Part shown: positions 33,528 through 41,492 of the stretch, one piece after another
How positions within the stretch are numbered: the stretch's first letter is position 1
Layout: each line of letters opens with the position of its first letter
The notes under the pieces: generated by a model
What the model saw: only the letters and a program-made list of their open reading frames with translations
What the model was told of the DNA's origin: nothing
The model's database searches: none
Source of the DNA: Caulobacterales bacterium 32-69-10
Lineage (GTDB): Bacteria > Pseudomonadota > Alphaproteobacteria > Caulobacterales > Caulobacteraceae
Direction of reading: 5' to 3'
DNA length: 41,492 nucleotides
Assembly: GCA_002280485.1 (NCBI GenBank)
Contig: NCED01000033.1
Coordinates: forward strand, 1-41,492
Position numbers and translations under genes: made by a program

Positions 33528-33800
33528 TCAGCCGGCCTTGCAGACGACCCTGAGGTCTCGGCGCATCTTGACCGAAGGCTGCTCGGTGACGACGGCCTGC
33601 CCGGCGGCGCACTTGGCGCGGGCCCGCTGGTAGCAACTGGCGCCGTCGCCGACGCCGCAGAAGATGTCATAGGCGCCGGGGCCCGCCGCCCGTTCCATAG
33701 GCGCCGCCGTGGCGCAGGCGCCCACGGCGCAGGTCATCGCCAGCGCCACTACGGCGAGGGGAGCGCGGGCGGTCTTTACGCTCCTGCGGGCCGTCTCCAT
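33528..33800 (-). CDS. Small lipoprotein, unknown
   Basis: A 90-residue protein with a lipoprotein signal: positively charged start (METARRSVKTARAP), hydrophobic part VALAMTCAV and lipobox VGAC, so Cys becomes lipid-bound. The mature part has four further cysteines (IFCGVGDGASCYQRARAKC, VVCKAG) that could form two disulfides in the periplasm. AGAGAGG lies upstream of the ATG at 33800; the frame is open further upstream in arginine-rich sequence. I do not recognise a family. Confidence 0.65.
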   Translation of the reverse strand: METARRSVKTARAPLAVVALAMTCAVGACATAAPMERAAGPGAYDIFCGVGDGASCYQRARAKCAAGQAVVTEQPSVKMRRDLRVVCKAG

Positions 33801-34056
33801 GTCTGTAACCTCTCTGATAGGACGCGGCCGTCGGGGACACGCGTCGCTTCGCGATCGAGGCGCCCGACGTACGCCCCGGCCCGCCGACTGACGACTGGAA
33901 CCCGCTCTGCGTAGAGCGCCCAGGTATGCCGTCTTTTTCATCAGCGAACGCCCAAATCATAGGCGACGTAGCAACAAGCTTCAAAGTTTCAAAGTGTTGC
34001 TAAGGCTCGCTCAGCTCCGTTTCTGGGCGTTTGGGCCTGGCCCAGCCGGTCGAGGC

Positions 34057-34563
34057 CTAGGGTCGCCGACGACCCGGTCGGCGCCGGTCGCCGTCCCCCG
34101 CCGGGCCGGTCCCCTCGCCGTGGCGCCGACGATCAGGGCCGAAGAAGCCGGCGGCCCGGACGTAGGGCCGGTTGTGCTCGATCACGGTGGCGATCTTGCG
34201 GTAGAGCTCCATCGGCGCGATCGGCTTGGCGCAGAATTCGTTGGCGCCCGCGTCGCGCGCCGCCTGGACCCGACTGGCTGCGGTATGGGCCGTCAGCATG
34301 ATGATCGGCAAATAGGGATTGGGGCTGTCCGGGGCCGTGCGCATCAGTTTCACGAACTCGACCCCGTCCATGAAGCCGAGGTTGTAGTCGAGGATGATGA
34401 TGTCGATGGCGTACTGGCGCACCAGGCTGAAGGCCTCGGCCACGTCATGCGCTTCCCAGACGTGGACGGCTCCGAAATTCTTCAGGATCGTCTTCACGAT
34501 CGCGGCCATGTTGGCGTTGTCGTCGACGACGAGGAAGGACAGCTTGTTGAGCGGCGAGACCAA
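34057..34563 (-). CDS. Single-domain response regulator
   Basis: A 168-residue protein: receiver with D14-D15, phospho-acceptor D59 (IIILDYNLGFMDGVEFV), T91 and K113 (CAKPIAPMEL), then a basic tail rich in Arg/Gly (PDRRRHGEGTGPAGDGDRRR) without a DNA-binding domain. Such stand-alone receivers are frequent in Caulobacterales, where they work by binding partners. The frame starts at TTG 34563 with no good ribosome-binding site, so the start is uncertain. It is a lone gene, followed by the small lipoprotein gene 256 bases on. Confidence 0.82.
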   Translation of the reverse strand: MVSPLNKLSFLVVDDNANMAAIVKTILKNFGAVHVWEAHDVAEAFSLVRQYAIDIIILDYNLGFMDGVEFVKLMRTAPDSPNPYLPIIMLTAHTAASRVQAARDAGANEFCAKPIAPMELYRKIATVIEHNRPYVRAAGFFGPDRRRHGEGTGPAGDGDRRRPGRRRP

Positions 34564-34757
34564 GGGGGGTGACCGATTTAGTACGTATGCCTAACTTTCA
34601 ACCTAGGCGAAAAGGGTGATGAAATCGCCAAGGCTCCCGCCCGGCGCGCCCCCGATCCCGGCTTCTGGCGAAAGGACCGTTCGCCGCGCTTGGCGGCCAG
34701 CGCTTCCGCGGGTAAAGGAGGCCACCCGATCCGGGCTCTCGCGAGCCATGGGCCAGG

Positions 34758-34833
34758 GCCGCCTTAGCTCAGCCGGTAGAGCGGCGCATTCGTAATGCGT
34801 AGGTCAGGTGTTCGAGTCACCTAGGCGGCACCA
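34758..34833 (+). tRNA. tRNA-Thr (anticodon CGT)
   Basis: A 76-base cloverleaf: acceptor GCCGCCT/AGGCGGC, D arm GCTC..GAGC, anticodon loop TTCGTAA with anticodon CGT, T loop TTCGAGT and encoded CCA at 34831-34833. It decodes ACG. No gene disrupts it and no attachment repeat is seen beside it. Confidence 0.95.
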
Positions 34834-34959
34834 CCCCTTCCCGTAGTCAGGCCTGCCGCTGCGCCGCGAGCCAGGCCTCCGGCGGTTGACTCCGATCAAT
34901 GACGGCTCAGCCGCCCGGGAGGAATCCTGATCTGACCTCGCTGATCAGGAAAACCAAAA

Positions 34960-35433
34960 ATGAAGCGCGCAGCTCCCCTCGCCATGGCGACCTTGCTTGC
35001 CCTCGCCGCGCCCGCGGCCCAGGCTCAAGCCCCCGCAGCCCAGGCCGCGGAGGCGGCTCCGGAAATCCAGGAGGTGCAGAAGCTCGCCGATCGTTGGACC
35101 GCCGCCTACAACGCCGCCGATCGGACGGCGCTCGGCGCGCTCTATACGGACGACGCCAAGCTCTACGTGCACGGATCGCCGACCGTGACAGGCCGGCGCG
35201 GCATCGAGACCTATTGGGCCGACGACATGAAGGTCGACAGCCCGATTACGGTCCTGCGCGTGACGCATGCGGTCGACGGCATCGACATGAAACTCGTCCA
35301 CGGCGACTATCAGGTGCTCAACCGCAAGACCGGGGTGCCGCTTGGGCACGGCCGCTTCGCCCACATCTGGGCCCGCGCCTCCGGGGGGCAGTGGCTGCTC
35401 GACCGGGATCTCTGGAACCAACCCTACAAGTAG
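34960..35433 (+). CDS. Secreted NTF2-like (SnoaL/DUF4440) protein
   Basis: A 157-residue protein with a signal peptide (MKRAAPLAMATLLALAAPAA, cut near AQA) and an NTF2-like fold: VQKLADRWTAAYNAADRTAL, LYTDDAKLYVHGSPTVTGR, ETYWADDMK, then beta strands ending WLLDRDLWNQPYK. Members are ketosteroid-isomerase-like with varied or unknown activity. A good AGGA site lies nine bases before the ATG. A hairpin after the stop may end transcription. Confidence 0.82.
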   Translation: MKRAAPLAMATLLALAAPAAQAQAPAAQAAEAAPEIQEVQKLADRWTAAYNAADRTALGALYTDDAKLYVHGSPTVTGRRGIETYWADDMKVDSPITVLRVTHAVDGIDMKLVHGDYQVLNRKTGVPLGHGRFAHIWARASGGQWLLDRDLWNQPYK

Positions 35434-35447
35434 TGGGCGTGCGCCGC

Positions 35448-35466
35448 CCCGGAGCGAGGCTCCGGG
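35448..35466 (+). terminator. Hairpin after the NTF2-like gene
   Basis: CCCGGAGC (35448-35455) pairs perfectly with GCTCCGGG (35459-35466) around a GAG loop, 15 bases after the stop codon. No T-run follows, so it may be a weak terminator or protect the mRNA end. Confidence 0.5.
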
Positions 35467-35553
35467 TCCCGGCTGCGCATGGGCTGGAGGGCCGGCGGCC
35501 GGGCCGCTAAGGTGCGGCATGCTTGCGTCCCCGCTTCCCCGGCCGCCGCGCCG

Positions 35554-36063
35554 ATGAATTCGGCGGAGGCGATCAAGCGCTCTTTCCCGCCGGCGGCCGA
35601 TGCGCGGACCCGTGTGCTGATCCTCGGCAGCCTGCCGGGAGAGGCGTCGCTGGCGGCGGCGCAATACTATGCCCATCCGCAGAACCAGTTCTGGCGGCTG
35701 GCGGGCGAGGTGGTCCGGGCCGACCTTCGCGCCCTGTCCTATCCCGAGCGGCTGGCGGCGCTCCTCGCCGCGGGCGTCGGCCTGTGGGACGTGATCGAGA
35801 GCGGGCGACGACGGGGCAGCCTCGACACGGCCATCCGCGACCCCAGCGCCAACCCTCTCGCCGAGTTTGCGGACACCTTGCCGGCGTTGCGGGCGGTCGC
35901 CTTCAACGGGGGAAAGGCGGCTGCGCTCGGGCGGAAGCTGCTGGAGGGCCGTCCCGGCCTCGCTCTGATCGCCCTGCCGTCGAGCAGCCCGGCCTATACG
36001 GCGCCGTTCGCGACCAAGGCGGCGCAGTGGATTCAGTTGCAGCGCTTGCTGGGGTCGGGTTGA
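35554..36063 (+). CDS. DNA-deoxyinosine glycosylase (UDG superfamily family 6)
   Basis: A 169-residue protein of the uracil-DNA glycosylase fold. Seen: RVLILGSLPGEASL (GSLPG at 25-29), QYYAHPQNQFWRL with N44, VGLWDVIESGRRRGSLD, RAVAFNGGKAAALG and LPSSSPAY near the end, which match the hypoxanthine/deoxyinosine-removing family. It excises deaminated adenine from DNA in base excision repair. I took the ATG at 35554 (MNSAEAIKRSF); an upstream extension is low-complexity. No partner genes are adjacent. Confidence 0.85.
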   Translation: MNSAEAIKRSFPPAADARTRVLILGSLPGEASLAAAQYYAHPQNQFWRLAGEVVRADLRALSYPERLAALLAAGVGLWDVIESGRRRGSLDTAIRDPSANPLAEFADTLPALRAVAFNGGKAAALGRKLLEGRPGLALIALPSSSPAYTAPFATKAAQWIQLQRLLGSG

Positions 36064-36124
36064 CGCCGCATCGGGCTTTCTCCGCCAACCGCCCAGAACG
36101 GGACGCATGACCCTTCCCTAAAGG

Positions 36125-36140
36125 TTACCCAGACCTTAAC
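36125..36140 (+). promoter_or_regulatory. CtrA-like box upstream of a small membrane protein
   Basis: TTAC, seven bases, then TTAAC: one mismatch from the CtrA consensus TTAA-N7-TTAA used by cell-cycle genes in Caulobacterales. It lies 122 bases before the ATG at 36262. A single box with a mismatch can arise by chance. Confidence 0.3.
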
Positions 36141-36261
36141 GCTGGCCTCGTGCGCCTGAGCGTGGAGGATCTTGATGGACGGGGTGGTTAACCGGAGCGG
36201 CACGAATCCCGCAACCCCGACGACCGACGGCGCAAGCGTGCGCCAGATCGGGAGGGTTTCA

Positions 36262-36393
36262 ATGTCGAAGGACCGGCGGGTGCGCAGTTTGGTGTGGGTC
36301 GTCCTGATCGCGGCGGCCGTCGTGGCCCTGCTGGTCGCCGCGCCGCCCACGCGGATCGACGCCGTGACCTGGACCGGCTGGACCACCGCTTAA
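36262..36393 (+). CDS. 43-residue membrane protein
   Basis: MSKDRRVRSLVWVVLIAAAV opens a short protein with a basic start and one hydrophobic helix, followed by LLVAAPPTRIDAVTWTG in the tail. GGGAGG seven bases upstream of the ATG supports real translation. A longer reading from 36172 adds 30 polar residues but has no such site. I do not recognise a family; a small regulator or stabiliser of a membrane protein is possible. It is convergent with the gene at 36435. Confidence 0.5.
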   Translation: MSKDRRVRSLVWVVLIAAAVVALLVAAPPTRIDAVTWTGWTTA

Positions 36394-36434
36394 GGTCCGC
36401 GGCCCGAAGCTGGCGCCCCGGGCCGTCGCGGGGC

Positions 36435-37136
36435 CTAGTTCAGAACGTCGGGGACTGCGGGGCGCGGCTTGGCCGCCTCTTCGGCGATCTGGCCCTCGGT
36501 CTTGATGCGAGCGAGGTTGCCTTCCTGGCCGGGGGGTATCAGCTCGTAGAATCCTGCGATGTGCAGGCGCACCTGCACCGGCTTTTCGGACTGGTTCTGC
36601 AGGTAGAAACCGTGGATGCCGTCGAAGGGCGCGACCACGGTCCCGTTCGACGTCGAGCCCGTCGCCTGCCGGTAGGTCGAGACGACCATCTTCTCCCCGG
36701 CCTTGGGCAGGGTGTGGCCGTGGAAGTCCGAATAGAACTCCTCGGGGATGTCGATCCCCTCGACCTGCCACGAATAGACGTAGGTCGCGCCCTTCTTCAT
36801 CGCCACCTTGTATTCCAGTTCGCTCAGGCCCTCGGGGTTGTCCGGGGTGTCGAGCTTGATGATCACCTCGTCGGAGCGGAACGGGGTTGGATAGAAGCGG
36901 GCCAGCGGCTGGTTCCCGGCCGTGGCGGCGACGTCGATCTGCGGCGGGGCCCACAGGCGGCTGAGGCCCGTAGCCTTGCCGATCCCCAGGGGGTCGACGT
37001 TGTACTCGGCCGGCAGGACGGCGCCTAAGACGATCAGGGCGCCGGCCAGGGCCGCGCCTGCGGTGAGCAGGAGCAGCCGTTTGCGGTTCGGCGGATTGGC
37101 GACGTGGCCTTCGGCCGGTTCGTTGGTGTCAGCCAT
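36435..37136 (-). CDS. Membrane-anchored periplasmic protein, companion of HupE-like permease
   Basis: A 233-residue protein with one N-terminal helix (LLLLTAGAALAGALIVLGAV, about 20-40) and a periplasmic domain of mostly beta type: EYNVDPLGIGKATGLSRLW, YSWQVEGIDIPEEFYSDFHG, STSNGTVVAPFDGIHGFYLQ, PVQVRLHIAGFYELIPPGQ. Several His (HGHTLP, GIHGFY) could bind a metal, but I do not recognise the family with certainty. It begins 1 base after the hupE stop, so both are translated together; a role in metal delivery or sensing for the permease is an inference from this pairing. Confidence 0.7.
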   Translation of the reverse strand: MADTNEPAEGHVANPPNRKRLLLLTAGAALAGALIVLGAVLPAEYNVDPLGIGKATGLSRLWAPPQIDVAATAGNQPLARFYPTPFRSDEVIIKLDTPDNPEGLSELEYKVAMKKGATYVYSWQVEGIDIPEEFYSDFHGHTLPKAGEKMVVSTYRQATGSTSNGTVVAPFDGIHGFYLQNQSEKPVQVRLHIAGFYELIPPGQEGNLARIKTEGQIAEEAAKPRPAVPDVLN

Positions 37137-37137
37137 G

Positions 37138-37851
37138 TCAGGCGTTCCCGTTGAGGACCAGGCCGCCGAGCTGATACCCGATCAGGGCGAAGCCGGCGGT
37201 CATGATGAGGACATTGGCGGCGATCGACAGGCGGCCGAAACTGGCGGTCCGGCGCCACAGCACCATCACCGCCAGGATCAGGGTCAGGGCGATGAGCTGC
37301 CCGACCTCCACCCCGATATTGAAACTGATCATGTTCTCGACCAGGCCCCTCGAGGGCAGGCGCAGGGCCTGCAGCTTGGTGGCGAGGCCGAAGCCGTGGA
37401 TCAGGCCGAAGCCGAGCACGGCGACGCGGGCGTCCGGCTGCACCCCGAACAGGGTCTTGAAACCGCCGAGGTTGTCGAAGGCCTTGTAGACTACCGACAG
37501 GCCGATGATCGCGTCCACCACATAGGCGTTGACCTCGATCTTCATCAGAACCCCGGCGAGCAGGGTGATCGAGTGGCCGATGGAGAACAGGGTGACGTAG
37601 AGGGCGACGTGTTTGAGCCGGTAGAGGAAGAAGATGACGCCGAGGATGAACAGCAGGTGGTCGTAGCCGGTGACCATGTGCTTGGCGCCCAGGTAAAGGA
37701 ACGGCCAGAAGTCGGGTCCCCGCGTCGCCGAGACGAAGGCGGCGTCCTTGCCGCCGATGCCGTGGGCTAGGGCGGGCTCGAAAGCCGCCAGCAGCACCAG
37801 CAGGCCAAGGCCCGCCAGGGCCGTCAAACGGCCGATGCGTCCCGTGCTCAA
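37138..37851 (-). CDS. HupE/UreJ-family membrane protein
   Basis: A 237-residue protein with a signal-like start ending in ALAHGIGG and about six helices. Typical motifs: PFLYLGAKHMVTGYDHLLFI with conserved His and Asp, LFSIGHSITLLAG, VLGFGLIHGFGLATKLQ, ENMISFNIGVEVGQ. The family moves nickel or cobalt or supports metalloenzyme assembly. I prefer the TTG start at 37851 because GGGAGGA lies seven bases upstream; the ATG at 37908 has a poorly spaced site. The gene follows the 53-residue protein gene and is followed after 1 base by the anchored protein; the TonB receptor is divergent. Confidence 0.82.
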   Translation of the reverse strand: MSTGRIGRLTALAGLGLLVLLAAFEPALAHGIGGKDAAFVSATRGPDFWPFLYLGAKHMVTGYDHLLFILGVIFFLYRLKHVALYVTLFSIGHSITLLAGVLMKIEVNAYVVDAIIGLSVVYKAFDNLGGFKTLFGVQPDARVAVLGFGLIHGFGLATKLQALRLPSRGLVENMISFNIGVEVGQLIALTLILAVMVLWRRTASFGRLSIAANVLIMTAGFALIGYQLGGLVLNGNA

Positions 37852-37948
37852 CAGCTTCCTCCCGTGCAGGAGACGCGGGGCGAAGGTTTTTCCTCCGTCC
37901 TGTCGCATCCCCTCACATATGGGGGCGCGGCTGGGCCGAGTCGAGGCG

Positions 37949-38110
37949 CTAGCGGCGAGCCTGCATCAGCTCGAGGTCCATCTTGATGCGCGAGGCCTTC
38001 TCGACGAGGCGCGGGGGCGGCTGCTTGCGCGTGATCAAGTACCCCAGGATCTCGTCCTCTATCTTCTGGCGCTGGGCCATCAGGCGCTTGGGTTTGGACA
38101 GGAAGAACAT
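37949..38110 (-). CDS. 53-residue basic helical protein
   Basis: A small protein: FFLSKPKRLMAQRQKIEDEI, then LGYLITRKQPPPRLVEKASR and IKMDLELMQARR. GGAG eight bases before the ATG at 38110 supports it. It is basic and likely helical, with no membrane segment. It lies first in the minus-strand run ahead of the HupE-like gene. I do not recognise a family and do not assign a function. Confidence 0.5.
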   Translation of the reverse strand: MFFLSKPKRLMAQRQKIEDEILGYLITRKQPPPRLVEKASRIKMDLELMQARR

Positions 38111-38220
38111 GGCGCGGGCTCCGGCTGGTCCGTTTCGGGACAGTCGGTGGCGGCGTTCCAAGTTTCGCGCCAACCACGCCGGCGAGAGCCGATGCGCCCG
38201 GTGAGAAGCCCAGTGAGGGA

Positions 38221-38341
38221 TTGTCCGACAAGCCGCGTACCACCGTGCGTGGCGCCCGGTTTGTCGGCCGGCTCCGTCTGGGATGGATGAAGGGTCAACC
38301 ACCTCCGCCCGTAGCGGTTGAGAGGGGCGGCGAACCGCCCC
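38221..38341 (+). promoter_or_regulatory. Structured leader of the TonB receptor gene
   Basis: TTGTC-C-GACAA (38221-38231) is an inverted repeat, and CCGACAA (38225-38231) can pair with TTGTCGG (38261-38267). Near the start codon GGGGCGG-CGAA-CCGCCCC (38324-38341) is a perfect hairpin ending just before the Shine-Dalgarno sequence; CCGCCC (38305-38310) can pair with the same GGGCGG, which would open it. Alternative pairings suggest an attenuator, thermosensor or riboswitch, and the first dyad may be a metal-regulator operator. No known riboswitch consensus was found. Confidence 0.45.
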
Positions 38342-38359
38342 CGGAACAGGAACATCACA

Positions 38360-40426
<2,067 letters not shown>

Positions 40427-40519
40427 GCCCGTCAGGGCCGGTGGGGGCGAGTCCTGCTGACAGCGGCTCTATGATTGCGTAAGGGCAGGGTCGCAATTTC
40501 CACGAAACGGCCGCATCCC

Positions 40520-40765
40520 ATGTCCGACACGCCTCCCGACCGCCTCTCCAACGATCCGTCCAGCCCGTTCTACGAGCCCGACGTGCTGGCGCGGGGCGTG
40601 GGCATCCGCTTCAAGGGCGTGGAGAAGACCAACGTCGAGGAATACTGCGTCTCCGAGGGCTGGGTGCGGCTTGCGGTCGGCGCCACCCGCGACCGCAAGG
40701 GCAACCTGCTGACCATGAAGCTTTCGGGCGAGGTCGAGCCCTACTTCCGGCACACCGAGGAATAG
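40520..40765 (+). CDS. DUF3297 family protein
   Basis: An 81-residue protein (MSDTPPDRLSNDPSSPFYEP) with GIRFKGVEKTNVEEYCVSEG and GWVRLAVGATRDRKGNLLTM, the typical text of the DUF3297 family found in many proteobacteria and of unknown function; glutathione S-transferase-linked suggestions exist but are not shown here. The ATG at 40520 is the family start. It lies 6 bases before the glyoxalase gene and may be co-transcribed. Confidence 0.88.
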   Translation: MSDTPPDRLSNDPSSPFYEPDVLARGVGIRFKGVEKTNVEEYCVSEGWVRLAVGATRDRKGNLLTMKLSGEVEPYFRHTEE

Positions 40766-40771
40766 CATCCG

Positions 40772-41221
40772 ATGGAATACCTCCACACCATGGTGCGGGT
40801 GCGCGACCTCGACGCGTCCCTGGCCTTCTACTGCGACAAGCTGGGGCTGCAGGCGGCCCGGCGGATCGATAACGAGAAGGGGCGCTTCACCCTGGTGTTC
40901 CTGGTCGCGCCCGGCGATGTGACCGGCGAGGCGGGCGGCCCGACCACGGTCAAGCCGGCGGTCGAGCTGACCTGGAACTGGGACGACGAGGAATATACGG
41001 GGGGCCGCAACTTCGGCCACCTGGCCTACCGGGTCGACGACATCTACGCCGCCTGCCAGCGGCTGATGGACGGCGGGGTGACGATCAGCCGCCCGCCGCG
41101 CGACGGGCACATGGCCTTCGTCCGCTCGCCGGACGGCATCTCGATCGAACTGCTGCAGAAGGGCGACGCCCTGCCGCCCGCCGAACCCTGGGCCTCGATG
41201 CCCAATACGGGGGTCTGGTAG
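40772..41221 (+). CDS. gloA: Lactoylglutathione lyase (glyoxalase I)
   Basis: A 149-residue VOC protein with all four metal ligands in place: H5 ([12 protein letters not shown]), E65 (AVELTWNWD), H83 ([11 protein letters not shown]) and E126 (SIELLQKG). It converts the methylglyoxal-glutathione adduct to S-lactoylglutathione. Length and spacing are normal. It follows DUF3297 by 6 bases and is convergent with the dioxygenase gene across a REP-like repeat. Confidence 0.93.
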   Translation: MEYLHTMVRVRDLDASLAFYCDKLGLQAARRIDNEKGRFTLVFLVAPGDVTGEAGGPTTVKPAVELTWNWDDEEYTGGRNFGHLAYRVDDIYAACQRLMDGGVTISRPPRDGHMAFVRSPDGISIELLQKGDALPPAEPWASMPNTGVW

Positions 41222-41230
41222 CGGGTTCGA

Positions 41231-41318
41231 AAGCCTCGTCCTTCGACAAGGTCAGGATGAGGCTTTCTATTCCGCTGTCGAAGTCGGCCTCATCCTGAGC
41301 TTGTCGAAGGACGAGGCC
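41231..41318. repeat. REP-like inverted repeat between convergent genes
   Basis: Arms 41231-41263 and 41286-41318 are nearly perfect inverted copies; each contains GCCTCGTCCTTCGACAAG or its reverse complement and TCAGGATGAGGC. This is a repeat that I know to be common in Caulobacter, Sphingomonas and relatives. Its position between two converging genes suggests a transcription end or mRNA-protecting hairpin. Confidence 0.85.
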
Positions 41319-41332
41319 GCTCCACAGTCAGA

Positions 41333-41492
41333 TCAGTAGACGATCTTCTCGAGGTACTCGACGAGTTCGTCCTTGCGGTGGGCGAACACCGGCGGGATCT
41401 GCATCGAAGAGCCCATGTTCTCGTAGGTCTCGTCGACGAGGAAGCCCTGGGGCTTGGAGACGGTGGCCTCGAACAGGGCGCCGCCCGGGGTG
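41333..41492 (-). CDS. VOC ring-cleaving dioxygenase, C-terminal end (partial)
   Basis: Only the last 52 codons are present. They read TPGGALFEATVSKPQGFLVD, then ETYENMGSSMQIPPVFAHRK and a final DELVEYLEKIVY. The xPGGxLFE motif near the end with the metal-ligand Glu is usual in glyoxalase-fold ring-cleaving dioxygenases (LinE/MhqO type). The rest of the gene lies outside the window. The exact substrate cannot be told. Confidence 0.65.
   Translation of the reverse strand, partial: TPGGALFEATVSKPQGFLVDETYENMGSSMQIPPVFAHRKDELVEYLEKIVY

Noticed and set aside
38111..38359. Cobalamin riboswitch before the TonB receptor gene
   Set aside because: A stretch like GGTGAGAAGCCC recalls one box, but the B12 box and the conserved GCCACTG and AGxAGACCTGCC parts are absent.

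Overview
The window looks like chromosomal DNA of a GC-rich alphaproteobacterium, most likely in the order Caulobacterales (Caulobacter/Phenylobacterium-like). The reasons are the strong GC bias, a chvI-chvG-hprK-EIIA-HPr locus, a tsaD-gpsA block divergent from hemC-hemD-mic60-hemY, a DUF3297 gene, and many single-domain response regulators. The genus is an inference; no rRNA gene is present to settle it.

Layout. (1) 1-3487 is the end of an integrated island, less GC-rich than the rest: an unknown protein, an AlpA-like excision/transcription regulator and a P4-type primase-polymerase/helicase split by a one-base frameshift. It stops exactly at the 3' end of a tRNA-Gly gene. (2) 3488-11953 is core genome: tRNA-Gly, a DUF6065-like protein, an N-formylglutamate amidohydrolase, tRNA-Ser, a pore-domain membrane protein, a DEAD-box helicase with a clear terminator, a glycosyltransferase, a secreted PQQ dehydrogenase and a cupin. 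(3) 12006-16223 holds two divergent signalling genes: a very large hybrid histidine kinase with HPt and EAL domains, and a response regulator. (4) 16281-22145 has DNA polymerase I (broken by a deletion near its 5' end), a GcvA-type LysR regulator, a small membrane protein and a frameshifted conserved gene. (5) 22261-25666 is the ChvIG two-component system and the regulatory PTS (HPr kinase, EIIA-Man, HPr). (6) 25780-27433 is an aldo/keto reductase and an SpsF-like cytidylyltransferase, probably for surface or flagellin sugars. (7) 27568-33523 has the minus-strand operon tsaD-gpsA-yciI-Rieske and the divergent plus-strand operon hemC-hemD-mic60-hemY. (8) 33528-36393 carries small genes, a response regulator, tRNA-Thr, an NTF2-like secreted protein and a DNA glycosylase. 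(9) 36435-40426 is a candidate metal-uptake locus: HupE/UreJ-like permease, an anchored companion and a 53-residue protein, divergent from a TonB-dependent receptor with a structured leader. (10) 40520-41492 has DUF3297, glyoxalase I and the end of a ring-cleaving dioxygenase.

The most striking feature is that several normally conserved genes carry internal lesions: polA lacks the helical-arch segment and shifts frame, chvG has lost its ATP-binding G boxes and ends in an AT-rich patch that also removes the hprK start codon, the EAL domain lacks about 27 residues in frame, and two further genes are frameshifted. These may be assembly or sequencing errors, or real decay; the sequence alone cannot decide. 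No CRISPR array or recognisable defence system was found.
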